From Scedosporium boydii (taxonomy: Eukaryota; Ascomycota; Sordariomycetes; Microascales; Microascaceae): a stretch of 64,000 nucleotides of DNA. The translations under genes and the position numbers were made by a program. The notes under the pieces are model-generated. The model ran no database searches and was not told the origin of the DNA. It saw nothing but the letters and a program-made list of their open reading frames with translations. The stretch lies in assembly GCA_002221725.1 (NCBI GenBank), contig NJFT01000040.1:168566-232565 (forward strand), read 5' to 3'. Numbering within the stretch: position 1 is the stretch's first letter; every line of letters begins with the position of its first letter. This document shows, piece by piece, positions 1 through 11,878 of the stretch.

Positions 1-432
1 GGATAGCCCCGTGAACCCGGATACGATCCCGCTGGCAAAGCTTGGGGGACCACCCAGTCTCCCTAAAGGGATTAGCGTTGTGCCATGCATCGCATACGCT
101 ATATTGGCGTGATTCTATCCATGCCATTGGCCCGCGGAAGACGCAATGCAGCCGGTGAACCCCCACGAACAATGCCTCTCAGCTCAGAACTGACATGCCT
201 TCAATGCGGCTGCTACCTCGTAAGTACGAAGGACGTATCCATGCTTGATGAGGTTGAATCCCCGCAGTGCTTGTTCCCACTCCGAATGTCTGAAATGACC
301 TGTTGCGGTTTGTTCCACAACATCTTTATCTCGAGTCCCGACAGATTGGATCTGCTTTCTTGGGAACCTCTGCGATAGGCTCTGAGTGTCCTTGTTAATA
401 TTCCTTTTATTTCTCTGCGCTTATCATTCGTC
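1..432. other. Upstream flank of the first methyltransferase gene
   Basis: No convincing gene is seen. Short open frames on both strands here have no recognisable domain and lack a supporting start context. The last 100 bases are probably the 5' leader of the downstream gene (T-rich, followed by a good start context at 433). Confidence 0.4.
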
Positions 433-1978
433 ATGGCTTCAACCGCTGAAGCAGCTGGTGCCGCCGCAACAAGCCCATCTCCTCGATCTCCCACAAAGTC
501 ACCTTCAAAATCTCCCCCGCTGAATCCGGCCGCATCCCCAGACATCGAGGTGGTAAGATCGACTTTTTCACACTCGTCGGCGTTTCTTTCAGCATAATGT
601 AGTTATTTACTTTTAACGCAGGATCCTGGCCATGAGGACGCCGACAATGACGACGATTCCCTACTTGGAGGAAGCGTGTAGGAGAGCCACAAAGCCAAAA
701 GCCCAGTCGATATCGCAATGCTACAATGAACTCTAACGGCGCGATGACGAGCAGTGCTAGTTCCACCACCTCACTCTCCGCAAGTATTTTGGAATTCCGC
801 AAGATCCATGGCCGGACGTTCCACAACTTCAACACCGACACCGAATACTGGTTCGTCTCGTTTTCGTTCATTCCCTCGCTAGTTTGTGGATTCCTCCCCG
901 AGCTCTTTGCTGATTAAATTCATTCCAATTTAGGGGCCCAAACGACGAGAGGCAAAACGAGCATCTCGATATAAAGTATTAGGACCTCTTCGACACGATT
1001 GGTACGGTTCAGAGACGACTTTGCGCTAATGGATAATTGCTTTTTCCTCAGCCACCAGATGCTCCTCGTTGCGATGGATAACAAGCTCTACCACGCTCCG
1101 ATCGGCGACAACCCACAGAGAGTGATTGATATCGGTACTGGAACGGGTATCTGGGCAATGTGAGGCACCCACTTTTCGTTCTTTCCGGATCACAAGCAGA
1201 GATAATAATAACATCCACTCCTTTGCCCCGTCGCAGAGATTTTGCCGATCAGTTCCCATCCGCCGAAGTAACCGGCACCGACATCTCCCCCACCCAGCCC
1301 CTCTGGGTCCCTCCCAACTGCAAATTCGAACTCGACGATGCCCAGCTCACCTGGACATACCCCGACAACTACTTCGACTACATCCACATGCGCCTCATGA
1401 TGGGCTCCATCAAAGACTGGCCCGCTCTCTACAAAGAAGTCTACCGCTGCCTCAAACCGGGTGGTTGGTTCGAGCACCAAGATTACGACCCGCGCGTCGT
1501 GTCGGACGATGGGACTGTCGGGCCCGACTCGCCGTGGAATCAATGGGGAAAGATTTTCATCGAGGCCGGCGAGAAGCTGGGTCGCACGTTTTCCGTCATC
1601 ATCGACCGAAATAACTACGGCTGGATGAAAGACGTGGGATTCGAGAATGTCCAGGAAAAGAGGATCAAGTTGCCGCTGGGCTCGTGGCCGGCGGATCCCA
1701 AGTGGAAGACGATTGGGCAGTATAATCTGATCGCTACGGAGCAGGGGCTCGAGGGGTTTGCTCTTTACGTACTCACCAATGTGCACGGCTGGGGCTTGGA
1801 GGAGACACAAGTGTATCTGGCGTCGGTGCGTAAGGAGTTGCACGACCGGAAGAACCACGCATACTATGAGACGTAAGTGTCTTGCAGGGCTGCTCAATGC
1901 CTCCAGATTTAGGAGATTACTGACTCGAGAATTAGGGCTTCCGTCTTTGGTCAAAAGCCAACGGAAACCGGGGAATAG
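433..1978 (+). CDS. LaeA-like SAM-dependent methyltransferase (TAM domain), 7 exons
   Basis: Class I methyltransferase of the large fungal LaeA-like/TAM family; such proteins use S-adenosylmethionine, and their substrates are mostly unknown. I read exons 433-552, 622-677, 755-850, 934-975, 1052-1159, 1237-1872 and 1936-1978, giving 366 aa. The N-terminus is Ser/Pro/Ala-rich and acidic. Next come the family signature HGRTFHNF..EYWGPND and motif I VIDIGTGTGIWAI, split by the fifth intron. The post-motif VTGTDISPTQP, YRCLKPGGWFEHQD and the C-terminal tail VFGQKP follow. Introns are 62-83 nt with branch-like CTAAC, CTAAT or CTGAC. The second intron (678-754) removes an apparent in-frame stop, and the last intron removes the stop that unspliced reading would give at 1874. 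It is a paralogue of the genes at 4845-6481 and 34882-36660. Related fungal genes range from global regulators of secondary metabolism to orphan enzymes, and this sequence does not say which this is. Confidence 0.88.
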
Positions 1979-2556
1979 TAGGAGATTACTATCAAGCGGC
2001 ATGAGAAGGGAATCCAGATGCAGACGTGTGTGGTGGGGGGGCATGCTTCACGTATCGAATGGTCCTAGCCCTTGGAAAGGCTGATGAGATATGCAAAATC
2101 AATTTCTATTTATGCTTTGAGGGGACTTCATAGATCCCTGTATGAAACTTGCCCAACCATCTTTATGATCAACTCCTCTTCCTGGCGTTTATGGCGACTC
2201 TTGGCGAATGTGACATGTGAAACGTAGACTTCGTCATTATCCTCACAGAGAGGGCCCACTCGAAGTTGCCCTCTCGAGTATAACTTCGGAATACGGACCT
2301 GTAGTATCCCGATCAAGACTGAAAGAGGAACCCCCTTTAAATACTAAGAGCTACGGCGCTAGTATGGCGTTTGCCGTCGTTGGATGAGTCAATAATATGT
2401 TCCTGGGCGCGCTTTCGAATCCTTCTTCGATTGAGACGATGATTCCGATTAACAAAACCTAGGATCCGTTTTCGAAGTATTTGTCCGTTTCTCTTTCCAT
2501 TAACCACTGCTGTACACCAAAGAAGCCGTTCCGTCTAATGCGCTCTTGGAGCAAAC
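1979..2556. other. Intergenic, convergent 3' flanks
   Basis: This is the space between the 3' ends of the methyltransferase (+) and the MARVEL gene (-). I see no gene, RNA or repeat in it. Confidence 0.4.
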
Positions 2557-3422
2557 CTATGGCTTCTTTTCCAGGGCTGCGGGGATAGTGGCTGGTTGTA
2601 GAACTTCTATTTGGTCTTGATATTGACTAGAAGATGCCTGGTGGTGTGCCGGAGGACTGTAAGCGGGCGGGGCCTGGTCTGACCAAGGCGCCGTCTGTGT
2701 TTGCTGGTTGACAGGGCCATTGGGATCGACCGGAACGTAGATGATACGTGGCGTGGAAGAAGGTCGACCTTTGAGCTCGGAAATGGCCATGATGAGTATT
2801 ACCAAATGCACGACTCTATAGAAAGGTATTAGTTCCGATGGAAGCCAATGTTGCCCCTAGTCACGTCTTGTGCTCTGTAGGCCACGTACGCATTCACGAA
2901 GCCAAAGCCGGCCGCAATTTGAAGGTATTCCTTGCCCTGCTCATCCTTGAAGAGTGCGAAATACCACCCAGAGTCGCTGAACTTCGAGACGGTATGGGCG
3001 ATCACGCTGGACATGATAGCTAGGCCAAGAAACAAGAGAGTGTCGACGATGAGACAAGCAGCAGGATGCACGCCATACTGGCCACGGCGCACACAAAGGC
3101 AGATGGCATCGACCCAATCCCATAGAAAAGAAGCAGCGGCCTATAAGAATACACAAAAAAGGAGTTTAGTGGGGCAAACGGCCAAAGACACTCCTCGAGA
3201 GGGTGAGCTTACCGGAGGACCTAGCATGAGAAGCGCCCCAACTGTCCATTTGGTGTAGTAGTACGCAGAGAATCCGATGATGGCAACGTTGAAGATGATG
3301 GACAAGGAACGCAGACTCATTTTCGACCACCATCTGCCAGATGAAAAGGCGTGGGTGGCCATGGGCGCCACTTGTCCACCATGGATAGAGTAATGGTACT
3401 GCGACTGCGACTGCTGTTCCAT
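2557..3422 (-). CDS. MARVEL-domain-like integral membrane protein
   Basis: Exons on the minus strand are 3213-3422, 2890-3140 and 2557-2815, giving 239 aa. The order is a polar N-terminus, then four hydrophobic stretches typical of the fungal MARVEL family. They are about residues 40-60 (SIIFNVAIIGFSAYYYTKW), the FLWDWVDAICLCV region, the long CLIVDTLLFLGLAIMSSVIA helix region and VVHLVILIMAI near the C-terminus. A Pro/Gln/Ser-rich cytosolic tail follows (PPAYSPPAHHQASSSQ). MARVEL proteins act in membrane apposition, eisosomes or trafficking; the exact role here is unknown. The second intron uses a perfect GTACGT donor at 2889 and a CTAAT branch. Reading through it would end the protein early at 2829. 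Family assignment rests on topology, so confidence is moderate. Confidence 0.72.
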
Positions 3423-3523
3423 TTTCGAGCTGGAATTGCGGCGAGCGTAACAATTTCACCGTTACACACAATTACCCAGGAACGTTGCAGACGTGATGGA
3501 AATAATTAACTTTCGACATTCAT

Positions 3524-3530
3524 ATATATC
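3524..3530 (-). promoter_or_regulatory. TATA-like box of the MARVEL gene
   Basis: A TATATAT stretch lies about 100 bp upstream of the start codon at 3422 on the minus strand. It is a positional match only. Confidence 0.35.
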
Positions 3531-4844
3531 CAGCAAGTTCAGCTGAGGGAGGCTGAGCTTCCCAGACCCATGCATTGCCAAGAGTCGAAGTCGAGCCTAT
3601 TGAAAGCTTCGAGCTGGCCCACGTGCGAGACAACATCCAACGCTGTCCAATCAAGCATCCTGAATCTCTGGCGCAGACCCTGGTCGCCAAGCAGTGGACT
3701 GACCTCTTCGGGTGGGAAGACTTTCGGAGTTTTTCTTGGATCCGAAGGAAGAAGCAATGAGTTGAAGGGGTGTTGTCGGCCGAGATGTCGGTGCCGAGGG
3801 CAAAGCTTCAGAGACATATTATAATTCCGAATCGGGAAGTGTGTCGAGTTTGTGAACCTCTTCTTTGACGTCCCCGTGCTTCTGTGAACCCAAAAGGGAA
3901 TTCAAAGCTAGCTCCTTAGCGAGCTGCCATCACCTTCATTAGAGTTAAATGTTGACAACCCCGGAATGCGAGTTATCTCTGGCCAACTAAACGAGGTAAT
4001 CGGGGTCATCGGTGGCATCTTTTTCAAAGCGACGAGGTTTCACCGCGAATAATCAATCCCACCTCTAGTACCTCTTTACCAAGTCTGCCTCTCACGCGAA
4101 ACTCTCAGCCATGGCACAGAGCAAGATAAGCGCGTTGCATCTGTTGTACGAGAACGTCACTCTGGGGAGCTTTGCGCTGGAAAGGTATTATCAATATGGG
4201 AAAACACCGACAGGCTCAAACCTTGGCAATATACACATAGACAACGAACCACTTTCTGGAACAGCTGTCGCAGGATGGGCTTGACGCATTTGCTAAATAG
4301 GGGACTCTGTGTCAGAAAGTACAGCAAATCTGCCATCATTCAAGCATTACATATCGGTCCCAACCGCTAGAGATGGCCGCTTGAAAGTCCATTCACTCCC
4401 ACTCCCACTACCGTCCTCTCTTCGTCTTCTCATCGAGCCTGTTTTTCCGTTCTCCCCCTCATTTCCCCTCCCTCCTCAGCTGTCGAACACTTCAATCCTT
4501 TTCCGCAAGGGGTTCGAAGTCTCTCTTTCTCCCGCTCACTCCACGGTAGCTCTTTGTGACAGCTGAGAATTTGTCCTTTCGGATAATCTGTGAGGTCGCA
4601 GATACATGTAGGATTGCGTGCGTGTCGAGGTTGCATTCCACAAACGATCCAATCAGCCCGTTGGCTGTCAGCCACCAACAGGACCAACGGCATATTGATC
4701 CGTCTATATCATACGAGTGAACGTTGCCAAGGACGTCCGTGGTGTTAGATCTGTATATTAAAATAGAAGCTCCACTCTTCGCTTTTTCATTTGAGGTTGA
4801 GCATTTCCCCTCTTGTCTTCGCTATCGAGATCCGAACAATCAAG
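3531..4844. other. Intergenic region of about 1.3 kb, with a 57-codon open frame at 4111
   Basis: No firm gene is seen. An open frame starting at 4111 (MAQSKISALHLLYENVTLGSF...) has a reasonable start context but runs only 57 codons. It could be a gene fragment or noise. The stretch at 4380-4560 is strongly C/T-rich on the + strand, like a fungal promoter. The last 100 bp look like a normal 5' leader for the gene at 4845. Confidence 0.3.
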
Positions 4845-6481
4845 ATGGTCGAGCCGGAGCAACCCCAGGGCCGTATCGTGTGTCTTTACCAAATTAGCCG
4901 CTTCTGACATCACCGGCAGCTAACCAATCTCGATAGGCAGCCGACGAAGATGTCAATTCGGCGATTGATATGGTAAGATGTCCTCTAGCACCACTCAGCT
5001 GATCGAGGCTAATAATCTAACCTTTCCGCCCAACAGCCGATCGAGTCAACGGCATCGTTGCGGTCCAGTATTTTGAAATACCATGAAGAGAATGGCCGAA
5101 CATACCATGCCCTGAGCTCGGGACGTAGGTCGAAATCGTGGATAGACTGCTCTGGTGAATTAAGTGCTTTGCAACTGACCAATTCTGAAAGAATATATCC
5201 TGCCAAACGATGAGGTATGTACGAAATCACATTGGGGCGAAGTTCACGCATTCGTATTGTTTTAGGGACTGACATCTTGAAGGGCGAACAAGAGCGGCTT
5301 GGTATGTGAAGGGGCTGCCCCCCCCCCCCCCTTCTTTTTCTTTCTTTAACTGGGAATTATTATGGCTCATTTTTGCGGAGATATTGTGCATCACATCCTC
5401 CTCCTCACCTTCGACGGGAAGCTCTGCCTCAGCCCTAAGAACGAGAACGCGAAAAGTGTCCTGGATATGGGTACAGGAACTGGGGCCTGGGCCATAGATT
5501 TTGGTGTGTTCATACCCTAAGACGTTTATTTTGTCCGGTACAGTATCTTACAATATTTCTCTCACCTATAGCCGATGCGCATCCAGAGGCTCGGGTCGTT
5601 GGAGTCGACCTAAGTCCAATCCAGCCAACATTGTACGCGGCAGTATCTTTCCCACCTAATCCACCAACATCACGCAACCGACTAATAAAATCTCGCATAT
5701 CACAGCATCCCGCCGAACTGCGCGTTCGAGGTCGACGATCTGGAAAAGGAGTGGACCTGGGGCCCTGGGCGGTTCGACTTGATCTTTTGCCGTAGCTTGG
5801 CTGGATCGTTTGCCAGCTGGCCGAAGATCATGCAGAAAGCGTTCAAGTATGATATCGCACCATTATAGCCATGATGTTATTTTTTTCGTGTTCCCTTACC
5901 CTCCTCCTTTGTTGGACTCGTTACTAACTGTTAAATTTTTTCTTGGTTCTCCTTCATTGTAGCCATCTTGAACCAGGAGGCTATTTCGAGATTCACGACA
6001 ATCTCTTCCCCGTCCTATGCGACGACGGCACCCTTCCTGTGGACTCCGCGCTTGTCAGATGGTGCAACCTTATGGTCGAAGGAGCCGCGAAACTAGGCCG
6101 AAGTCTTAACGAGGCTCCCAAGTACGCCGGCTGGCTTTCCGAAGCAGGTTTCGAAAACGTCACGACAAAGCTCTACAAGTGGCCCATCAACCGCTGGCCC
6201 AAAGATCCGAAATTCAAGGAGCTCGGTGCTTGGACGTTGACGGCCATGGACGGAGGGCTGGAAGGCCTTTGCTTGGCTGTCTTTACCCGGGCCTTGGGAT
6301 GGACGCAGGATGAGACCTTGGCGTTCTGCTCGGCGGTACGTCATGACCTGCGGAATCCGAAGTACCATGGTTATTGGCAAATGTAAGTCAAATCATGGAT
6401 ACAACGACTTGAGTGTTAAATACTAACGATGAACATAGTTACGTGACATATGGAAAAAAGCCCGAGACCGAGGCCAGTTAA
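4845..6481 (+). CDS. LaeA-like SAM-dependent methyltransferase, 10 exons
   Basis: Second LaeA-like methyltransferase, about 335 aa. I read ten exons; the first is 4845-4877 and the last two are 5963-6382 and 6439-6481. Spliced in order they give a short N-terminus, then NGRTYHALSSG, YILPNDEGEQERL, motif I SVLDMGTGTGAWAIDF, the acidic-loop motif VVGVDLSPIQPT, IPPNCAFEVDDLEKEWTW, NHLEPGGYFEIHD and a C-terminal YVTYGKKP. Motif order and several intron positions match the gene at 34882-36660 more closely than the one at 433. One intron (after 5315) contains a C11 run. One acceptor (ttgcggag, near 5371) is weak, so that boundary is the least certain. Substrate is unknown. Confidence 0.85.
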
Positions 6482-6721
6482 AGAGGACATAGTAGCCTAG
6501 AGGTGTACCAGCTATCATAAATGGGATTCCAATGAATAGAACGATGCTGATTCTACTTGGAGTATTAATTAACCTGCAACGATGAATGAGTTCTCAAATA
6601 TGGCTATCCATTTCTACCTCTAGACACACGCAAACCGGTACGTCCCACTTTCCGCACCCACCGCCCAAGGCAGAATTGGGGAACGCCAAAATATACCTCA
6701 CCAAGGGTCCTGGATTCCTAA

Positions 6722-6817
6722 GGTCGGTTAGCTCAGTTGGTTAGAGCGTGGTACTAATAAGCTATCCGGTTTATCAAGTAAATGCCAAGGTCATGAGTTC
6801 GACCCTCATACTGACCA
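6722..6817 (+). tRNA. tRNA-Ile (anticodon AAU) with a 22-nt intron
   Basis: The cloverleaf can be drawn by hand. The acceptor stem is GGTCGGT with ACTGACC and discriminator A at 6817. The D arm is GCTC...GAGC, and the anticodon stem TGGTA pairs with TGCCA. The anticodon loop reads CTAATA/A, and the T arm is the TCATGAGTTCGACCCTCATA region, with a 5-bp stem around TTCGACC. The loop is interrupted after position 37 by about 22 extra bases, the standard place for a nuclear tRNA intron. Anticodon A34-A35-T36 reads Ile codons AUU and AUC after A-to-I editing. Confidence 0.92.
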
Positions 6818-8570
6818 TTATCAACTATCTTTTTGCCTTTTTCTTTTCCCGATTTTCCCCCCCTCTCCTTGTGTTTCTTCTATTAGGAGACGGTGACACT
6901 CGACCATCTTTCCCTGCACCCACCGTACTTCCAGGTTCTAGTGTATCCAACTCGGCCCCTTCGTCTATTCGTGGCCTCCGGAAGGGGGCCGGGCAACTCC
7001 TCTACGCCTCGCCCGGCGTTGGGAACACATCTACCACTGCCACCTCAGCCCTCCTATAGCCCTCCGCGACTTGTTCTTCTTCTCCCCGGCGGACGCAAAG
7101 GGTAGCGCGACCTCCACCAGGCTTTCTCTAGCTAGGACACGTTTTCCTCATTGACCTAGCCACGCTATGTAGCCAAAGTGATGCCGCTAAGAGAGTCGCC
7201 TATGATCCTATTAAAAAGTGGCGTAACCGGCTAGGTTGTGGAAAGTAAGTATTAGCGGTCACCGCTCTTTTCACCTTCAGCCCTCCGCGTGCGTCTCATA
7301 CGCACTATTAAATCACCGAAGCTAATATCTTGATCCATTTATGCGTAAACGTAACGTTCCCCCGCGCCCAGGCTCCCAAGTGGATGGCCTGCGTCCCGAG
7401 TGCCCTCGGTCGGCGCCTCGCCGGGTTGGTTACGTGGTGCCCACCCTTGCTTTTTCAGCGCAGGTCCCAGCCACATGCGCCATACACACACAGAAAAGCC
7501 GATGGCAACAATGCAAGCAAGAATGATGGTGATGATAAACATTATAAATGACGATGGGGGGCAACGTTCCGATCGTTCAAATGCTCGCAAGTACTGCGGG
7601 TTGCGCATGTTATCTATTCAGTTTGGGGGGCAGGGCAGACGAGGTATCGAGGAAGAAGATGTCAGACCATGGGAGCAGAAAAACCTCGATATCTAGCCGT
7701 GTAAGATCAAGATCAACAAAACAGTAAGACGCGAGTCGAAGTGAGGCAGGACTGCCATTTAATACCCGACAGAACCGTTGGTTGTGACTAAGTCTAATTC
7801 TATGTAAATGTGGCACAGCGAAATTTAGGCTGTTCGCCTATCCACCAGCTCTCTCTGTCTCCCACTTATTCGTGTCATTTGATCTCACCGTTGCCTAATT
7901 ATATCCGTTTTAGTCGTATTGACGTCGTACAGACACGGGGGGAGATTGCGCCCTCATATTACACTTAGGCTACCCTGTGCCGTGACCTGACATCAAGAGT
8001 TTATCCGCGGGTATGAGGCAGAGGCACAGTGAGGTTCATTGCGGCGCCGGGTCGCCTGGTGGCACTTCCGCTCGCATATCCCTCTACGGAAGAGGCACGC
8101 TTTGCCATGTTTCTGCGAGCCCTGATCGAAGAATGCTAAAGGATGTCGAGAGGCTCACCGGGTACGGTCTCATCTTCTCTTAGTTGTCAGACCGCCGTCG
8201 GAGGAACGAGTCCCGGTTATTATGACGGGATGAGTGCAAACGGAAACGTGCCCGCCGATGCCTGAACTGTCAAATTCTGGGAGCATTCACGATGTCTCGA
8301 AGAAGCCAAGCATAAAAACCAATATATGTATAAATTGTCTATCAAATCAATCACATATCCAGGTCCGATGCTTTGCCAGCCCCCATGCTCTACCGGTTCT
8401 ATGTATTCCCAATCCTATGCTCGATCAAACGCCAAATGATGCAACCTCCCATCCCCCCTTCTCTGGTTATACGCCATCTTGTGAAGTACAACAAACTCTA
8501 TGGTGCAGTATCCCTCCCTATAGAAACAAAATGAAATTGAATGAATTGATAGTTGGCTCGCGGCCCTTGT
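6818..8570. other. Intergenic region, possibly old degenerate repeat DNA
   Basis: No convincing gene is seen in this 1.75 kb. An 89-codon minus frame at 7339-7608 encodes one hydrophobic stretch (FIITIILACIVAIGFSVCVW) but has no other support. The 7090-7260 stretch has the look of a decayed coding element, but I could not assign it. The last part probably holds the 3' UTR of the gene ending at 8571. Confidence 0.3.
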
Positions 8571-9209
8571 TTAAGCGGAGCTCACTTCAATAGCAAGACC
8601 ACTTCCACGGGCCTTGTTCCAGCCAATGTTGACACCAGGGCGGGCAACAATCTCGAAGCTATACTCTCCCTGCGCACAAGGGAAAGTGGGAGCCGAACCC
8701 ATCTCGGGAAGCGTGGTGTCTCCGCTCATGTCGACGCTCTGCCAGGCGGCCTCTCGTCCCTTGGCGGGGGTAAGGATACCGATCTGAGCGGTGCGGGGAA
8801 TCCTGCCGTTCCAGGTGTACTTCTCGTTGAGGCAAGACTGAAGGCGGTAGACATCGAAGATGGCGGGCTGGCCCTGGGGGCCGACGATCCAATCGTCTTG
8901 AGAGAGGCGGAATGTCAATCGGCAAGTCTTGCCATCAGCCTCGGCCTGGGTAAAGGCGAAGTAGACGGAAGTGACGACTTGCTCGGTGGGGCTGTTGAGG
9001 ATGTGTCCGACCTGGGTGTTGCTGCCGAAGGTGTTGGGCTCCTTGGACTTCCAGCGGACCTGGAGGGAGGGGTAGACGGTCTTGGGAGGTGCGTTGGGTG
9101 CCGATGAATTAGTGACCTGTCGTGCTCCGATGATGCTAGCAGGGGGGGCGGGAGCGGCGGCGACGGCGGCGACGAAAGAGAGGATGGTGGAGAAAAGTTG
9201 GAACTTCAT
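8571..9209 (-). CDS. Secreted protein resembling the But2 C-terminal domain family
   Basis: Single-exon gene, 212 aa. A classic signal peptide (MKFQLFSTILSFVAAVAAA) is followed by a short spacer. A beta-rich domain follows, with features I associate with the fungal 'ubiquitin 3 binding protein But2 C-terminal' family: YPSLQVRW, a KTCRLTFRLSQ strand, a SC pair region and a C-terminal GEYSFEIVARPGVNIGW. Despite the family name, such proteins are usually secreted and of unknown function in moulds. The start is supported by a CA-rich leader ending in acattcacaATG. No GPI-like tail is seen. The family call is tentative; secretion is well supported. Confidence 0.75.
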   Translation of the reverse strand: MKFQLFSTILSFVAAVAAAPAPPASIIGARQVTNSSAPNAPPKTVYPSLQVRWKSKEPNTFGSNTQVGHILNSPTEQVVTSVYFAFTQAEADGKTCRLTFRLSQDDWIVGPQGQPAIFDVYRLQSCLNEKYTWNGRIPRTAQIGILTPAKGREAAWQSVDMSGDTTLPEMGSAPTFPCAQGEYSFEIVARPGVNIGWNKARGSGLAIEVSSA

Positions 9210-10885
9210 TGTGAATGTAGGTTTGATCGTTTGACTTGAAGGTAATTTGAATTGTAGTTTGATTGAATCAGATGAGATGTTGTAGCTGTTGTAGTTGATG
9301 AAGAATGAGATGAGATGCTGCTGTTGATGTGAATGATGATGGATCGAATTTTGGAATCCAAGGGGGCATCTCGGGCGATCTTTGTACTTGGTTCCATCGC
9401 ATACATCGATGGGGAGCTCTCGCTGTGAAACGAAGCGATATCATTCACCGCGGGCTCAGCATGGGCGCAGCAGAGAGCTTTCGAACGGGCGGCGGCAGGA
9501 CAACCAGCCCTACGAGCTTTCTGCTGGGTCCATGTCTCAAGAGGGTTTAGGGTTGAAGGTCCTGGCGACATCGATCCCAACCACGATTGGGCTCATCGCT
9601 CTGCCGTGGCGGTGGCGCGGAGATAGTTTAAATTCTGCAGCTCGATGAAGCTAGCCCCAAGATCGGCTTCTGCTTGCAAGGGAGAGGGCAGGGCGACTGT
9701 GGCGCGAAGAGTTCGAGAATTGTGTACCAAGATGGACTAGTTTCACTTTATTTTTGGAAAAAGGTTTGGTCATTGGCGATCTTTGGTCCTTGTTGATCGA
9801 AAGAAAATGCCAAATCCAGCCGTTACCAGAGACATGTGGCTGCTGCTAAGACAGAGGCGAAGCGATGTCCGGACGAGGCGCAAACAGTCTGGGGAGCCAA
9901 CATCGCGTCAACATCGCTGCTGCTTAAGCCTTATCATTGAATTCGAGGTCCCCGGCCTTCCTGAATTGGTTCGCAATACGGTGAAGCCAACCTGCGGGGC
10001 CAATCGGCTGATGCAAAACAAGAGGGCACCTAACTGTCGGCGCGGAAAGTAAGCAACGGCCGTCTTCTTCACACATGACCTAAGGTGGTGACAGTGACCG
10101 GTAGACCAGAAACTCGTTATCGTCATGTTGGCGACGTATTACCTGAGGCGCGCTACCATTCATCAGGAGAGAAGATGCGATGGCCGTGGATTGGTAAAGA
10201 TATTACTCCTTACCAGGTTCAATAGAGTGGGTGGTGACGCTGCATCCGAATTCAGCTCACGGATCTTGGAGAGACGATCGCCACGGTAGCGGAGAAGCTA
10301 GACTTCTTTGATCATCGGTTACCATTTCTCATAAAAGCATAAATTTAGATCCAGCCCAAGCAGCCAAGCTTTTGGAAATCCAAGTCCAACTTCCGACCTA
10401 CTCTAGCATGGGAGCGTAATGTTCAGCTTTAAGCCACCAAGGCGGGGAAACGTCGACCATCTTCTGATGCCTTTTGCGGCTGATCATGCAGATGTCAGAA
10501 AAGTGGCACTCTTGAAGTCATAACACAAACTAGCCCGGTTCTAAATAGAGGCACCCAGTAAAGGCACGGCATCCCAGCGCTTCAGGTCTAGCTTGATGCT
10601 GTCTCTTTCAAAGAAATGGGTGGTGCTTGATAAGAGAATAATATTGACATTGCCTTGGTATAATATGCTGATAGAGGGAAACGGCATCTTATTTGTAGAT
10701 GATGACGCTGGGCCTCGTCGCTGGGGGGCAGGGTTCTCAACCGCATCGATGGAAGTCTTCCATCTGAATATCGGCACATTCTAGACTCAGGGACAATGGA
10801 AAAACAAATGTGCAATCATCCTCCCTCTTGATTTCGAAGGATATGTAACGAGACGCCGCTAATATGCGAGAACTAAGAACTTCGC
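9210..10885. other. Intergenic region, 1.7 kb
   Basis: The first 150 bases hold the 5' leader of the minus-strand gene ending at 8571 (repeated TCA/ACA trinucleotides on that strand). I see no supported gene in the rest. Open frames of 70-120 codons on both strands lack domains and start context. Confidence 0.35.
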
Positions 10886-11878
10886 TCAAAGTTTACTAAC
10901 CCAAGAAGGCGACCGCTTGCCCAAAAACGCAGCAATTCCCTCCTTGGAATCCTCGCTCTTTGCGTGAAGTGCCATTACTCGTCCTGCCCAAGCGGCCGCC
11001 TCCTCATAGCCATCGCCCTCAGCCGAGCCAAGCGTCTCATACGCGTCGTCGAGGGGACCCCGGATGCTCAGCTGCGTCCAGTACGCCCACTTTCCAGCCG
11101 CCTGCTGCTGCGGCGACATTTGGGCTAATCTCTCGATTATGGACTTGACGCGAACTTCAAAAGCTACCGAGGCGGCCTCTGGTGACGGGTCAGACTCCGG
11201 GACTTGGACGATATCCACGGCTCCTCCGATACTGGAAGCTTTTACCGGCTCTGTGGTTGCTAGGAGGCGGTAGGCCTGGCCGGGTGGCAAGCGGCGGGAC
11301 ACGGCCGCCGATGGGCTTGTGCATGGCAAGCCGATCTTGGCCCCTGGGAGAGAGAACTCGGTCGTCGCCAGGGCGATGGGGAAGTCAGTCGTCATCGCGA
11401 GCTGGAATCCTGCAGCAGTGGCGAGGGCATGGATCGGGCACACAACGAGGGCGGGACTCCTCCGAATCATCGACATGACCTCTGCGCAGAGTTGAAAGAG
11501 GCGCTTGACGTCTTCGTGGCTTAGTTGAGCCATCTCCTTCAGGTCGTGGCCCGACGAGAAGACGGGGCCTTCGCTGCGCAGCACCAGCACATCTGGGAGA
11601 CCGGCACGCTCCTTACGCCATTCTGCGGCATCGACGAGCCAGCCATACTTGGTCCAGTGCTCGCTCGACGACTTTAGTTTCGCAGCAGATTCCAACTCCT
11701 TGAGAATGGCGGGCTTAAAAGGGGGTAGAAGACGGAGTTGACCGGAGGAAGTCGACGTTAGTGCTTTGGTGAGCTGGTCCTTCAGGTCTTGTAACACGGC
11801 GAGGCTCAGGGCATTGCGCTTCTTGGGGTTGGAGAGGCGGATGTAGGCGACGTTTGGAGGGAGGTTGGGGAGTCTCAT
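10886..11878 (-). CDS. Enoyl-CoA hydratase/isomerase family protein, ECHDC3-like
   Basis: Single exon, 330 aa, crotonase fold. The N-terminal VAYIRLSNPKKRNALSL gives the first core strand. SEGPVFSSGHDLKEM is the usual first oxyanion-hole region, and ICPIHALATAAGF-like VVCPIHALATAAGFQLAMTTD is the second, where classical hydratases carry a catalytic Glu-rich segment. The sequence fits the ECHDC3 subgroup better than mitochondrial beta-oxidation hydratases. An insertion of about 60 residues (LLPPFKPAILKELESAAKL...EHWTKYGW) sits between the first strand and the SSGHDLKE motif. Enzyme activity is uncertain because residues corresponding to the classical glutamate pair are not obvious. No close relationship is seen with the hydratase at 32931-33770. 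Confidence 0.85.
   Translation of the reverse strand: MRLPNLPPNVAYIRLSNPKKRNALSLAVLQDLKDQLTKALTSTSSGQLRLLPPFKPAILKELESAAKLKSSSEHWTKYGWLVDAAEWRKERAGLPDVLVLRSEGPVFSSGHDLKEMAQLSHEDVKRLFQLCAEVMSMIRRSPALVVCPIHALATAAGFQLAMTTDFPIALATTEFSLPGAKIGLPCTSPSAAVSRRLPPGQAYRLLATTEPVKASSIGGAVDIVQVPESDPSPEAASVAFEVRVKSIIERLAQMSPQQQAAGKWAYWTQLSIRGPLDDAYETLGSAEGDGYEEAAAWAGRVMALHAKSEDSKEGIAAFLGKRSPSWVSKL

Noticed and set aside
1190..2044. 284-codon minus-strand open frame
   Set aside because: It overlaps the main exons of the methyltransferase, which has clear motifs and splice signals on the + strand.
4111..4284. 57-codon open frame with decent start context
   Set aside because: It is too short, and no downstream exon could be joined convincingly.
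7339..7608. 89-codon minus frame with one hydrophobic segment
   Set aside because: It has no signal-peptide logic, domain or supported start; it lies in degenerate sequence.
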